Notes: a model not told the origin generated them from the sequence alone. Shown: positions 8,180 through 18,831, numbered from the stretch's first letter. The stretch is 64,000 nucleotides of DNA from Puniceicoccales bacterium (GCA_031278975.1 JAITJL010000017.1:1-64000), one strand, 5' to 3'. Made by a program: numbers and translations.

Positions 8180-10324
8180 GTGAATCAAGTAAATGATACG
8201 GGTAGAACAAAAGCAAACTTCGAGGCTTTAAACAAGTATGCCAAAGATGTAACACAGCTTGCCAATGAAGGTAAATTGGATCCCGTTATCGGCAGAGATG
8301 AAGAGATTCGAAGAACCATTCAGGTGTTGTCGAGGCGTACAAAAAATAATCCTATTTTAATTGGTGAACCCGGTGTAGGCAAGACGGCCATTGCGGAAGG
8401 GTTGGCTTGCCGGATTATCAATCGCGATGTTCCGGATTCCATTAAAGATAAAAAAGTCATGGCATTGGATATGGGATTACTGATCGCCGGAGCCAAGTAT
8501 CGAGGAGAATTCGAAGAGCGGTTAAAGGCTGTTTTAAAGGAAGTCTCTGAACATAATGACGTTATTTTGTTCATCGACGAAATTCATGCGCTTATGGGGG
8601 TAGGACAGATGGATGGTGCTATGGATGCCTCTAATATGTTAAAACCTGCTTTGGCAAGGGGAGAATTGCGTTGCATAGGTTCAACAACTCTAAACGAATA
8701 TCGCCAATACATTGAAAAAGATTTTGCGTTTGCGAGGCGATTTCAACCTGTATTTGTGAGTGAACCGAGCGTATTGGATTCGATTTCGATTTTGCGGGGA
8801 CTCAAGGAAAAATACGAGTTACACCATGGTGTTAGAATTAGTGACGCGGCCGTCATTGCCGCCTGTACTTACTCGCATCGGTACATAAGTGATCGGTTTT
8901 TGCCGGATAAGGCTATTGACCTCATGGACGAAGCGGCAAGTCGATTAAAGATGACAATGGATTCAAAACCGGAAGAAATCGATGAGTTGGACCGTAAGAT
9001 TATGCAGCTGAAGATTGAACAAGAAGTTTTGAAAAAAGAGTCGGACAGCGCTTCCAAAGAAAGACTTACAAAGATTCAAGCTGAACTTGAGGTGCTGGGA
9101 AAACAATCTTTTGAACTTAATGCGCGATGGAATCTGGAGAAAAAGAGTATTGAGGAAATAAAGCGTATCAAAGGTCAAATTGAAGAAACTAAAAATAACG
9201 CTGAAATTGCCCAACGTAATGCCGATTTTTCAAAAGCAGGCGAAATGTTATACAGTAAACTTCCAGCATTGCAGAAGCGGTTGCAGGAGCTTCAAAAGGG
9301 CGAGCACTTAACTCAAAAGCACCACGAGGTAACGGAAGATGACATCGCCACCGTGGTGTCCCGTTGGACAGGTATTCCCGTTGAAAAAATGCTTGTGGGG
9401 GAAAAAGAACGCCTGTTGACGATGGAATCTAAACTCACGGAGTATGTCGTTGGCCAAGATCAAGCCGTGAACACCGTAGCCGATTGTATTCGAAGATCAA
9501 GAGCCGGCATTGCGGATCCGCGTAGGCCCATAGGCTCATTTTTATTTCTAGGTCCAACGGGTGTTGGAAAAACGGAATTGTCAAAGGCACTTGCTCAATT
9601 TTTATTCGACGACAAAAATAACATGATTCGAATCGATATGTCGGAATACATGGAAAAACATTCCGTATCGAGATTAATTGGAGCTCCTCCGGGATATGTT
9701 GGATACGAACAAGGAGGTGAATTGACGGAAGCAGTTAAGAGACGTCCCTATTCCGTTGTGTTGTTTGATGAGGTTGAGAAAGCGCACAACGATGTTTTTA
9801 ACATTTTACTGCAGGTATTGGACGAAGGCCATTTAACGGATGGCTTGGGACGCAATATCAATTTTAAAAACACAATCATCATCTTGACCTCCAATCTGGG
9901 TTCGGAATTTTTTCTCACCCCATCTCTATCAAAAGAATCCGTACACGCGGAGGTGATGAAAATTGTAAGGACAAGTTTTAGGCCCGAGCTACTCAATCGA
10001 CTGGACGAGATACTGGTTTTCAACAATCTGTCCACGCAAGAGATGCGAGGTATTGTAGAAATTCAGCTGCAAGATCTTGCCAAAAGATTGGAAGAGAAAA
10101 AGGTTTCCATAGTCTTTGGTGATCCGTTAAAGGCATGGTTATGTGAAGTAGGATACGATCCCGTTTACGGTGCACGTCCGTTGAAAAGAGCCATTCAAAA
10201 ACATGTTTGCGATTTGATTGCACGTAAGATCATCGCCGGAGAATTGACCGAGGGCGCCCATGTAAAGATCGATTATCAAGACGAGCAAGTGATTGTGTCA
10301 CCTACGCCTCAGCGAGTTTTTTAA
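8180..10324 (+). CDS. clpB: ClpB disaggregase lacking the N-terminal domain
   Basis: Hexameric AAA+ chaperone that, with DnaK, extracts proteins from aggregates. The first ATPase has Walker A at 62-69 (GEPGVGKT) and Walker B with D133/E134. A long coiled-coil M domain covers about 255-385, and the second Walker A is at 458-465 (GPTGVGKT). The M domain and the absence of an IGF loop identify ClpB rather than ClpA/ClpC. At 714 residues it lacks the roughly 145-residue N domain; translation starts at GTG 8180 behind a good ribosome-binding site. It resembles the short ClpB isoform that E. coli makes by internal initiation, but here no long form is encoded. Confidence 0.93.
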   Translation: MNQVNDTGRTKANFEALNKYAKDVTQLANEGKLDPVIGRDEEIRRTIQVLSRRTKNNPILIGEPGVGKTAIAEGLACRIINRDVPDSIKDKKVMALDMGLLIAGAKYRGEFEERLKAVLKEVSEHNDVILFIDEIHALMGVGQMDGAMDASNMLKPALARGELRCIGSTTLNEYRQYIEKDFAFARRFQPVFVSEPSVLDSISILRGLKEKYELHHGVRISDAAVIAACTYSHRYISDRFLPDKAIDLMDEAASRLKMTMDSKPEEIDELDRKIMQLKIEQEVLKKESDSASKERLTKIQAELEVLGKQSFELNARWNLEKKSIEEIKRIKGQIEETKNNAEIAQRNADFSKAGEMLYSKLPALQKRLQELQKGEHLTQKHHEVTEDDIATVVSRWTGIPVEKMLVGEKERLLTMESKLTEYVVGQDQAVNTVADCIRRSRAGIADPRRPIGSFLFLGPTGVGKTELSKALAQFLFDDKNNMIRIDMSEYMEKHSVSRLIGAPPGYVGYEQGGELTEAVKRRPYSVVLFDEVEKAHNDVFNILLQVLDEGHLTDGLGRNINFKNTIIILTSNLGSEFFLTPSLSKESVHAEVMKIVRTSFRPELLNRLDEILVFNNLSTQEMRGIVEIQLQDLAKRLEEKKVSIVFGDPLKAWLCEVGYDPVYGARPLKRAIQKHVCDLIARKIIAGELTEGAHVKIDYQDEQVIVSPTPQRVF

Positions 10325-10353
10325 GTAAACTGTTAGAGGAGAATTATTATCCT

Positions 10354-11883
10354 TTAAGCGGGTTGCTCTTGTTTAGCAGGTCTATCTGCTTTAGCCCGTG
10401 CCATGACGTCTTGGTAAGAAGGTAGCGTAACTCTTGCAAGCGGGTGATCTCTGTTTTCTGGCTTCGCATTATGCGCTTTAATTCTGGCATTATCGTCCAT
10501 ACAGGCTGCAAAAATCTCCAAAACATACCCGACTTGCGCTGCCGTAGGTCTAAGATTTGGATCAGGATTTAGGCAGTCTCTGATGAGTCCGCAGAGAAAC
10601 TGTAATTCATCATGCGAATATTTTCCATCTTTATCGAAAAGAGCTCTGTAACGCTCAGGAGCTGCCAATATATTGTCAAAGAAATTTTGTCTATTAAAAG
10701 AATTGAGCGTTAATCTAAGCCTAGGATGCTTGGTAGCAAGCTGTCGATTGAATTGTGCAATTTGCGCCTCATCCATAACCGGAGCTGTTGGTAGCCGATC
10801 ATGCACGCATGGTTCATAAAAAAATGCAGTGCGCATGCATGTATTAACGCTTTCAGATTGAAAAAAATTGTTTACGAGCGTTGCTCCAAGTGCATAGACG
10901 TCTGCTGCACTAGAAACAGGAGAAGGAGGATTGGTAAAATATTCGGGAGCCATATAGTCAGGGGTGCCCAGTGTTTTAATCAATTTTTCACTTTCGTTTG
11001 CCCGGCATGCTAATCCTTGATCAATCAATCTGACTGTAACGCTACCATCTTCTGCCACATGTACCATTGTATTTTCAGGTTTGACGTCGCGGTTAACTAA
11101 TCCAGCTTCGTGTGTAACAGCAACGGTATTGGCAAGTGCTGCACACATTCTAGCACGTACTTGACAAGCTTCATTCCAATCTGTTTTATCGTTTTTCAAA
11201 TAGGCAGCCATCTCTTGTCCTGGAGCTTTTGCAAACACAAGAATTGTTTCCCCATTATCCGCCTGAAAAGTACCACAGAATCTAGTAATATTATCTCCAT
11301 TTCGTTGGCAAAAGGCTTGCTCACCTTGTTGCATGTTGTTAAGTTCAAACATTATGTTTTGGTTGGCAGTGACTTCCTGTTGAGTAAGATGTTCTTTCCC
11401 TTGTTTCATTTGTTTAAATACGTATTGCCCATCTGAACTAACATAGACTGTCCCACACCCGCCTTCACCCACCTGAGTAGGATTGCAACCATCATAGATA
11501 GACTTTAAAGTGGCACTGTCTAATTGTTGAAATTTAGGTAAACTAATTGCTGCTCGGAGTGATTCGAGGCAAGCTAACGTACTTTTAGGTAAATATTTTT
11601 TGTATTTATCATCAAGTTTTAAGTTCACGTATTCAATGTTTGTTGAATTGAAGAAATCAGAGACCTTATTTAAAGCAATCTTACGCTTCCCAGATGAAAA
11701 AGCATTGGCTAACCATGACTTTACTCCGGTGGACTTTTTTGCAAGGTTGCTCTTTAATGCTTCACATGCTTGATTTATTTGTACTGTTCTCCCTGCAGGC
11801 GTTTTGCCTTCCTTAGCATTCGGTAAGCCTGAATTGCCTGTAGGTGGCGTAGGAGGAATATCTGGATTATTTGAAATTGCCAT
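10354..11883 (-). CDS. Soluble eukaryotic-type Ser/Thr protein kinase
   Basis: Hanks-type kinase domain from about residue 135 to 480, counted from an upstream TTG at 11892. The glycine loop is GEGGCGTV (142-149) and the ATP lysine is probably K160. The catalytic loop reads VNRDVKPEN with D269, so the usual HRD histidine is asparagine. The magnesium motif is D291-Q-G instead of DFG, and APE is at 315-317. About 130 residues precede it, beginning Pro/Gly-rich. I see no transmembrane segment or sensor domain, unlike PASTA kinases. I chose ATG 11883. It converges with clpB, 29 bases apart. Target unknown; a regulator or a secreted effector are both possible. Confidence 0.8.
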   Translation of the reverse strand: MAISNNPDIPPTPPTGNSGLPNAKEGKTPAGRTVQINQACEALKSNLAKKSTGVKSWLANAFSSGKRKIALNKVSDFFNSTNIEYVNLKLDDKYKKYLPKSTLACLESLRAAISLPKFQQLDSATLKSIYDGCNPTQVGEGGCGTVYVSSDGQYVFKQMKQGKEHLTQQEVTANQNIMFELNNMQQGEQAFCQRNGDNITRFCGTFQADNGETILVFAKAPGQEMAAYLKNDKTDWNEACQVRARMCAALANTVAVTHEAGLVNRDVKPENTMVHVAEDGSVTVRLIDQGLACRANESEKLIKTLGTPDYMAPEYFTNPPSPVSSAADVYALGATLVNNFFQSESVNTCMRTAFFYEPCVHDRLPTAPVMDEAQIAQFNRQLATKHPRLRLTLNSFNRQNFFDNILAAPERYRALFDKDGKYSHDELQFLCGLIRDCLNPDPNLRPTAAQVGYVLEIFAACMDDNARIKAHNAKPENRDHPLARVTLPSYQDVMARAKADRPAKQEQPA

Positions 11884-11962
11884 ACTTGACAACAGAGCAA
11901 GTTAAATGCCAATTTATAATCCCAATATGGAACATCAGGTTATAAACCAAAGAAAGCTTTAC

Positions 11963-13051
11963 TTATTCTAAATAACTGTAAATACCGCCACCCACAAGGC
12001 GGGTGCCTCTATAGAAAGCGACCGCTTGGCCAACGGCCAGTGCGCGTTGAGGTTGAACGAAATATATTGCTGCACGTGACGTATCTAACCATTTCCAAAC
12101 AATGTTTTGGGATGCATCTCGATAGCGCGGTTTGGCCAATAATCGTTCTCCATGCGCAGGTTTTTTTTCTAAAAAATTCAAAGAATGTAGCCGGGCATCC
12201 TGCTGGTAAAGTCCTTGCGTATTTACATGATCAAATCCGACTAACAAACGATTACGTTCGTAATCCTTAGAAATCACCACGTAATGTTCATCATCTTTGT
12301 TGGACGGAAGGCAAATTCCTTTTCTCTGTCCAATGGTAAAAAAGTGCAACCCTGGGTGCGTACCAAGGACATTTCCTTTGAGATCAATGATCTCTCCTGG
12401 TTTATGGGGTAAATATTGTTCGAGAAAATGATGAATGTTGGTTTTTTTACTGCCTAAAAAACATATGCCTTGACTATCTTTTCTTAAAGCATTGGGTAAT
12501 CGGATAGCTTGCGCGATCGCACGAACGGCCTCTTTGGTCCTATGACCTAGAGGAAACAAAACGTTCTCCAAGTTTTCTTTTTTCACCAAACATAAAAAGT
12601 AGCTTTGGTCTTTATTTTTATCGACGCCTTCATGGAGAGAAAATGTATTTGCACATACTTTTTTTTTACAATAATGACCCGTTGCCATACCTTTAAATCC
12701 ATTCTTTTTCATGTGCTCCACGAGAGCTCCAAATTTAATATAACGGTTGCACATGATATCCGGATTAGGAGTTTGACCAAATCGATAGCCTTCAATGAGG
12801 TAATTAACCACTTGTCGTCGATAGTTTTCAATAAAATTGACGACTTCAAAAGGAATGGCGAGGTGATTGGCAACTGACTGCGCGGACGCTAAATCTTCTT
12901 TCCATGGGCACGCTTTCCAAAGTTCCGTTTCGTTCTGCCAAGATCGGAAAAATATTCCGTGCACATCGTATTTTTCTTTTTTCAATAAATATGCGGATAC
13001 GGCACTATCCACTCCCCCCGATAAGGCAACCAAAATTTTGCCCCTTGACAT
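11963..13051 (-). CDS. mnmA: tRNA-specific 2-thiouridylase
   Basis: Adds sulfur to uridine 34 of tRNAs for Lys, Glu and Gln. The PP-loop ATP motif SGGVDS is at residues 11-16. The catalytic cysteines are C101 in NPDIMCN and C197 in SQGICFLG. The C-terminal beta-barrel domain follows, giving 362 residues in total. The gene starts 3 bases after the RND pump stop codon, so it may be read as the last gene of the efflux transcript. Confidence 0.95.
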   Translation of the reverse strand: MSRGKILVALSGGVDSAVSAYLLKKEKYDVHGIFFRSWQNETELWKACPWKEDLASAQSVANHLAIPFEVVNFIENYRRQVVNYLIEGYRFGQTPNPDIMCNRYIKFGALVEHMKKNGFKGMATGHYCKKKVCANTFSLHEGVDKNKDQSYFLCLVKKENLENVLFPLGHRTKEAVRAIAQAIRLPNALRKDSQGICFLGSKKTNIHHFLEQYLPHKPGEIIDLKGNVLGTHPGLHFFTIGQRKGICLPSNKDDEHYVVISKDYERNRLLVGFDHVNTQGLYQQDARLHSLNFLEKKPAHGERLLAKPRYRDASQNIVWKWLDTSRAAIYFVQPQRALAVGQAVAFYRGTRLVGGGIYSYLE

Positions 13052-13054
13052 CGT

Positions 13055-16000
13055 TTAGTCCGCTTGTACCTTACAAAAACGATTCATTCCCAAATACACG
13101 ACAGGCGTAATAAACAACGTAAGTACTTGAGCAAATATAAGTCCGCCCACTACACTAAGCCCTAAAGAAATGCGAGATGCACCGTCGGCACCAAATCCGA
13201 GGGCAATGGGAAGAATTCCAAATATGGTACTGACCGTTGTCATCAAAATGGGTCTGAAACGTTCACAGCACGCCTCCATAATGGCTTCTTCAGAAGTCTT
13301 GCCAACGCGTTCTTTTTCAACCGCAAAGTCAATGAGAATAATGCCGTTTTTCTTAATGATACCCATGAGCATAAACAAACCGATGAATGTGTACAAAGAA
13401 AAGTCGGCATTAAACATGCGTACGGTCAACAATCCTCCGGCCAAAGCAACGGGTATCGTTGAAAGTACCGTCAATGGATGAATCCAATGTTCGTAAAGGC
13501 ATCCCAACACAACATACATAACAAAAACGGCCAGCAGCAATGACCAACTTAAGCTGCGTATGGACGATAAAAATTCTTTAGACTCACCACCTAATTCCCC
13601 TTGTATATCCGCCGATAAATGTTTCTGAGCTACTTCTTCAACTTGTTTGACAGTTGTTCCAAGAGCGGCATTGCCCTTTAAGTTAAAGAATATGCTGGCG
13701 GATGGAAAATTATTTTTGTGAAAGACACTTGTGGGGCCTATTTTTTCTTGGATATTTATGAGCGTATCTATGGGAACAACTTTTCCACTTGCATTGGGAA
13801 TACTGAGCAAGGATAAATCTTCCACTCCAGTTCTCTGCTGATCTTGAGCCGAGATTAAAACTTGATACTGTTCGTAATCACCCTTGATGAGATAGGCGTA
13901 GTTCAGGGAATAAGCTTCCTTCAGCGTACTTTCCAAAGACAAGGGTGTTAATCCAAATTGAAACAAACGGTTTCTATTGTAATTAATAAATAACTGCGGA
14001 TTATTGAGTTCGACATTGGAATTGATGGAATTGGGGTCAATCCCCGGAATTTGATAAAAAGCTTCTTTCAAAACGTTTGCCATTTCGTAAACTTTTTGAG
14101 TATCCATACCCGTAAGCGTGTAAACGTATTTACCTCGTTTGCTGTCAGCAGAGCTGGTTTGAATGTTGAGGACCGGCATAAGTTTCACAAGAGGCAAAAT
14201 GCCTGGAACTTGAAATAACATGCCTTGCAATTCTTGTGCAATGGCTGCAATGGACACATCTTTACTGCCTCGTATTGAGGTACGTTCCTTGGGGACCTTG
14301 AGCATTATGACCGCCATCCCCTGGTTCCCAGCCATAAAATCTCCAATACCACTGACATTGAGTGTATATTTTACCGCAGGGTGTTGGGATAAAACCGCTC
14401 TTACTTTATGCTGGTATTGATGCATTTGTTGCGGTGAAGTTCCACTTTGCGCCATGAACATACCCATAATGGCAGAACTATCGCCAGTGGGTAAAAAAGT
14501 TTTTGGAATAGAAATAAATAGACTTACCATGAGGACGATGCACATGGTCCAAGCCCACCAAGAAATCCAACGATGTTGAAAAAACCATTGCAAACGCTGA
14601 CGATACCATCCGATAAAAGTATGCTCCAAATGGTTTGCAAAACGTTCCACACGCGTTTTTTCGTTTAAATTATGCTTTTTTAGAAATCGAGCGCACATAA
14701 CCGGCGTAACCGTCAAAGATACGAGGCCGGATGCAAAAATTGCAACCACGATCGTCACGGAAAATTCCCTAAAAATCCTGCCCATTTGCCCATCCATAAA
14801 AATAATGGGTAAAAATGTAGCCATCAGCGAAAATGTCATGGACAAGATGGTGAAACTGATCTCGCGAGCCCCTTTGAAAGCTGCATCTAAAGGCCCCATT
14901 CCCGTCTCCATGTGTCGTACAACGTTTTCCAAAAATACGATGGCATCATCCACTAAAAAACCAATTGCCAAGGTAAGGGCCATGAGAGACAAATTGTCCA
15001 AACTATACCCCAATCCATGCATAACCGTACACGTAAGCAGCAAGGATAACGGCATAGCAATGACCGGAATAAGCGTTTCTCGAGCGCGGCCTAAAAATAG
15101 AAAAATGACGATTGAAACCAACAAAAATGCGATAAAAATGGTTTCCTTAACCTCGTTAATGGAGTCGAGAATACTCTTTGATTTGTCATAAATAGGAATT
15201 AATTTTACAGATGGTGGCAGAGATTTGTACAAATCGGGGAGCATAGCTTTAATTCTTTGAGAGACTTCGACGGTATTTGCTCCGGGAGCTTGACTAACGG
15301 CGAGCATGATATTTGTATCAAAATTTTGGGCATCTTCTCCCCAAAAAGTTGCCAAGAAATCATCGTTTTCCAGGGCGTCTTCACATTTTGCAATATCTTT
15401 TAAATAAATGGGCCTTCCTTTTGTTTCTCTGACAACAATATTTCCATAGTCCTTAGATTGATCCAACTGACCGTTAGACGTTAAGGTTAACGTACGGGTT
15501 ACACCTTTAAATTTCCCCATACTCAGTATGAGAGAATTTTTCTGCACAGCATGCGTTATATCTTCAATCGATAAGCCCAAAACTTTTAATTTTCTCAAAT
15601 CTAAGTGGATCCGCACAGCTTTGGGAATTCCGTATACTTGAACTTGCGAAACGCCTTCTACTTTATTGATAAGCTGTGCAATTTTCGTTTTAGCGTAGTC
15701 GTACAAAGCACCCGACGTAAGACTATTGCTGATAAGGCCTAGAAAAAAAATGGGATCGCTGTTGGGATCTTTTTTTCTGTACGTAGGAGAGGATGGGATA
15801 TCATTGGGTAACTTGCCACTTGCGCGCGTTATGGCAGCCTGCACATCCATTGCAGCCGCATCAATGGATTTATCTAAATCGAAATTAAGCGTTAAGGAAG
15901 TAAAACCAAGTCGGCTTTCCGATAAGACTTCGGTCAGTCCATCGATTTCCATAAATTCTTTCTCCAACGGACTTGCAATTGCATTTGCCATCATTTCTGC

Positions 16001-16168
16001 GTTCATACCTGGGAAGCTTGCAAACACATTGATAACGGGATAATCAACCTTCGGGAGTGCACCCACAGGTAGTTTTTGATAACAAGCGATTCCCAAGAAT
16101 GTTACGCTAAGCGTTAGTAATATTGTAGCAATTGGCCGACGAATGAATGGATCACAAATACTTTTCAT
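13055..16168 (-). CDS. RND efflux pump, inner-membrane subunit
   Basis: Proton-driven inner-membrane transporter of the AcrB/MexB (HAE1) family. It has one N-terminal membrane helix, two large periplasmic loops and two groups of membrane helices. The proton-relay acidic pair is in VDDAIVFLENV and the partner lysine in the KKNGIILIDF helix. The 1037 residues match the family. The membrane-fusion gene lies 25 bases upstream and the outer-membrane channel before that, so all three parts of one tripartite pump are encoded together. The substrate cannot be read from the sequence. Confidence 0.95.
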   Translation of the reverse strand: MKSICDPFIRRPIATILLTLSVTFLGIACYQKLPVGALPKVDYPVINVFASFPGMNAEMMANAIASPLEKEFMEIDGLTEVLSESRLGFTSLTLNFDLDKSIDAAAMDVQAAITRASGKLPNDIPSSPTYRKKDPNSDPIFFLGLISNSLTSGALYDYAKTKIAQLINKVEGVSQVQVYGIPKAVRIHLDLRKLKVLGLSIEDITHAVQKNSLILSMGKFKGVTRTLTLTSNGQLDQSKDYGNIVVRETKGRPIYLKDIAKCEDALENDDFLATFWGEDAQNFDTNIMLAVSQAPGANTVEVSQRIKAMLPDLYKSLPPSVKLIPIYDKSKSILDSINEVKETIFIAFLLVSIVIFLFLGRARETLIPVIAMPLSLLLTCTVMHGLGYSLDNLSLMALTLAIGFLVDDAIVFLENVVRHMETGMGPLDAAFKGAREISFTILSMTFSLMATFLPIIFMDGQMGRIFREFSVTIVVAIFASGLVSLTVTPVMCARFLKKHNLNEKTRVERFANHLEHTFIGWYRQRLQWFFQHRWISWWAWTMCIVLMVSLFISIPKTFLPTGDSSAIMGMFMAQSGTSPQQMHQYQHKVRAVLSQHPAVKYTLNVSGIGDFMAGNQGMAVIMLKVPKERTSIRGSKDVSIAAIAQELQGMLFQVPGILPLVKLMPVLNIQTSSADSKRGKYVYTLTGMDTQKVYEMANVLKEAFYQIPGIDPNSINSNVELNNPQLFINYNRNRLFQFGLTPLSLESTLKEAYSLNYAYLIKGDYEQYQVLISAQDQQRTGVEDLSLLSIPNASGKVVPIDTLINIQEKIGPTSVFHKNNFPSASIFFNLKGNAALGTTVKQVEEVAQKHLSADIQGELGGESKEFLSSIRSLSWSLLLAVFVMYVVLGCLYEHWIHPLTVLSTIPVALAGGLLTVRMFNADFSLYTFIGLFMLMGIIKKNGIILIDFAVEKERVGKTSEEAIMEACCERFRPILMTTVSTIFGILPIALGFGADGASRISLGLSVVGGLIFAQVLTLFITPVVYLGMNRFCKVQAD

Positions 16169-16193
16169 ACAAAAAACGACACATGCCTATTGT

Positions 16194-17351
16194 TTACATC
16201 GAATTCAGTTGAGGCACAGGTAGTGTAGAAGAAACCACCACATGAGAGCCGGGTGCCAATAAGGCATGTCCGTCGGCAATAATTTTTTCATTACCTTCAA
16301 GTCCAGAATGAATGACCACCCATTCTTGATAATTTTGACCCACGTTGACATAGCGCATTTCGGCCACATTTTCAGCATTGATAACGTACACAAAAGAACC
16401 TTTATTGCCCATGTGAACGGAAGCCTCGGGAACTAAAAAAATATTGTCGAGTACCGCGTAATAAATTTTTAAATCGACCGCGCGACCTTCCCAAAATCCC
16501 CAGTCCTCATTTCTAAACTCAGAGCGTGCACAAAAACTGCCCGTCGTTTTATCAACGACGTTATCGACGTATACCAGTTCTCCGTACTGCACAACAGAAT
16601 TGTCGTCCAATAAACGAGCCTCCACAACAATACGATTGTTATGGGTGTTTTTTGCATTCCAAAGAGGACTAAAATATTTTTCAGACAAGAAACAATCTGC
16701 GTAAATGGGCTGTACTTGATTAAGTATCGCAAGCGTCGTTCCTTTACTTACAAAGCTGTGCGCATTGACGGTTGATTTGCCAAGTTCACCGTCGAAAGGC
16801 GCCCTAATAAAGCAATGTTCCAAGTCAACTTGTTTAAGCGCACACGCAGCCTCATCCAATTTTACACGACCTTCGTACATGGCGACATTTGCTTTGTAGG
16901 TATCGTATTCTTGCTGTGAAACGAAGTCGCCCGTTTTTAACGTTTCGGATCGTTGTAATTGAGATTGATGCAGTTGCAATTGCGCCTTATCGATTATCAG
17001 TTGAGCTTCCGCCTGCTTTAAATTAGCCATTAGACTTCTAGGATCGATCTCAAACAAGAGGTCACCTTTTTTTACGGTACCTCCATTTTTACGTGAAACT
17101 GTTATCAATTCTCCCTCTACTTGAGGTACCAAGGTAAGACTTTCGAAAGCGGTACATTGCCCAACCGCATCGATATAACGCTGAACGGATGTTTTAAAAG
17201 GAATGGCAGCCTTGACAGACAATTGCATCGGTGGCCTTATTTCTGGTTTTTTGTGAAATAGCGTACTTACCACTTTACACGATATTAAAAAGGCAATGGA
17301 TACGGCAGTTACGATTACGTAATAAAACCACTGTTTATTTTTGCTGTGCAT
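16194..17351 (-). CDS. RND efflux periplasmic adaptor (membrane-fusion protein)
   Basis: Periplasmic adaptor linking the RND pump to its outer-membrane channel. It has an N-terminal membrane anchor, a split lipoyl domain (the half around RKNGGTVKKGDLLFEIDPR), an alpha-helical hairpin near residues 105-170, and beta-barrel and membrane-proximal domains. I start it at ATG 17351 (MHSKNKQW), which leaves a 7-base gap to the channel gene; the open frame continues to a TTG at 17369, which would overlap that gene. About 385 residues. Confidence 0.93.
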   Translation of the reverse strand: MHSKNKQWFYYVIVTAVSIAFLISCKVVSTLFHKKPEIRPPMQLSVKAAIPFKTSVQRYIDAVGQCTAFESLTLVPQVEGELITVSRKNGGTVKKGDLLFEIDPRSLMANLKQAEAQLIIDKAQLQLHQSQLQRSETLKTGDFVSQQEYDTYKANVAMYEGRVKLDEAACALKQVDLEHCFIRAPFDGELGKSTVNAHSFVSKGTTLAILNQVQPIYADCFLSEKYFSPLWNAKNTHNNRIVVEARLLDDNSVVQYGELVYVDNVVDKTTGSFCARSEFRNEDWGFWEGRAVDLKIYYAVLDNIFLVPEASVHMGNKGSFVYVINAENVAEMRYVNVGQNYQEWVVIHSGLEGNEKIIADGHALLAPGSHVVVSSTLPVPQLNSM

Positions 17352-17358
17352 AAAAATT

Positions 17359-18759
17359 TTATAAATCAAATTGGGTGGGTATTTTTAAATCCAGTTGCCC
17401 TGTAATGTAAGCCAATTGCACTAAGTTTAATTTTATGTTCGTTTTGGCTTGAATGGAGTTAAGGCGAGCGTTTGCCAAACTCTTTTGCGCAGAGAGGAGG
17501 TCAAGTAGGCTGTTGATGCCCGTATTATACCCCGTACGAATGGCATTGAGTGCTTCTTGGGCAGCCTCTTCAAGGGCTTTGGAAGCTTCAGAAAGCTGAA
17601 GGGAAGATTGGAATGCATGAAAAGCTGCCCATGTTTGGCGTAGCGCTTCCAACTTTTGTTGACGCAGCGTATACTTCTGTTCTTTCCACTGCGTATAACT
17701 GGCTAATTCGCTGTATTGGCTGTCGAATCCAGAAAATACATTCCATTGTATCCCCGCCGATAATCCGTAATTTCTTTGCCAATGAGAATTATGCTTATAT
17801 TTTAACGCATTCGTTTGGGCACGCAATGAAAGTGAGGGTAAAGAACTTCGATGCGTAGCTTTTTGGGACCATTTTTTAGCCTCCAACGTTTCTTCGTTTG
17901 CCAATAAGTCTGCACGTTTGCTAAGTACCCCCTGCATCAGATCTTCGATATCACGCACAGGCTTTTGCGTCTCGGTGTTTAAATAATCCGTTTCGATGGA
18001 AAAATCTGCAGCAATAGGTACACCCACTGCCGTTGCCAAGGTAGCGCGACAGCTTTCCAAATCCGCTTTTGCGGCCTGTAATTCGTACTCTGCTTGTAAT
18101 TTATCCGCTTTGGCGAGCAATACGTCCTGTATACGCGCTAAGCCGTTTTCTTTTCTTTGCGAGACGGCTTCAAAAGATAACGTTGCATCCTGCAGGCAGC
18201 TTTCTCGGGCTTCTATTTTTGCATAAGCAGAAGAGAAATTGTAAAATGCCCGTTGTATTTCGAAAACAGTTGTTTGAAGTTGTCGATTAAACGCGTAATT
18301 GGCCGCGTACAACAAATGGGCTGCACTTTTGGCAGCCGCAGCATCGGTTCCAAATTGAAACACTTTGTAAGTCAACGTCACCGCGGGTCCCCAATTGTCA
18401 ATTCGCTGCGTAGGTTGGGATGCCTTTTCCCCGACTTGTTCTCGGTTAACATTTGCAGACACATCTAGGTGAGGAAAAAAACTAGCTTCTGCTCGCCCTT
18501 GATTGGCAAAAGCTTCCTTAGCATGCCACCATGCATGTTTTGTTTGCGGATTAAACTTAAGGCCAATTTCAATAAGTTCCGCTAAAGAATATTTCCCAAC
18601 AAGTGTTTTTCGCGGCGATAAAAAGTCATTATTAAGAGTCATGCTGCGAGCAGACACCCACGGTGTACGTGCATCGACACTGACCTCTTTTTGAATCGAA
18701 TGGCAACCATTAAGGCATAACAAACTACTTATAATGGAAATTGTTTTTTTGCGACACAT
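17359..18759 (-). CDS. RND efflux outer-membrane channel lipoprotein (TolC/OprM type)
   Basis: Outer-membrane factor that forms the exit duct of the tripartite pump. The N terminus is a lipoprotein signal (CLNGC lipobox), as in the OprM/NodT group. Two long alpha-helical repeats, typical of the outer membrane efflux protein domain, cover about residues 60-260 and 270-460. At 466 residues it has normal length. It is first in the order channel-adaptor-pump. There is no regulator gene beside the operon. Confidence 0.92.
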   Translation of the reverse strand: MCRKKTISIISSLLCLNGCHSIQKEVSVDARTPWVSARSMTLNNDFLSPRKTLVGKYSLAELIEIGLKFNPQTKHAWWHAKEAFANQGRAEASFFPHLDVSANVNREQVGEKASQPTQRIDNWGPAVTLTYKVFQFGTDAAAAKSAAHLLYAANYAFNRQLQTTVFEIQRAFYNFSSAYAKIEARESCLQDATLSFEAVSQRKENGLARIQDVLLAKADKLQAEYELQAAKADLESCRATLATAVGVPIAADFSIETDYLNTETQKPVRDIEDLMQGVLSKRADLLANEETLEAKKWSQKATHRSSLPSLSLRAQTNALKYKHNSHWQRNYGLSAGIQWNVFSGFDSQYSELASYTQWKEQKYTLRQQKLEALRQTWAAFHAFQSSLQLSEASKALEEAAQEALNAIRTGYNTGINSLLDLLSAQKSLANARLNSIQAKTNIKLNLVQLAYITGQLDLKIPTQFDL

Positions 18760-18831
18760 TGCTTTAATAGGTTAGACAAATATACGGTTTTGTAAAGCGT
18801 TTTCAAACAAGCTTAAATAAACACTTCACGA

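Noticed and set aside
7593-10324. Assigning the Clp gene as ClpC to complete a YwlE-McsB-ClpC arginine-phosphate system
   Set aside because: The gene has a long M domain and no ClpP-binding loop, so it is ClpB; no McsB is seen.
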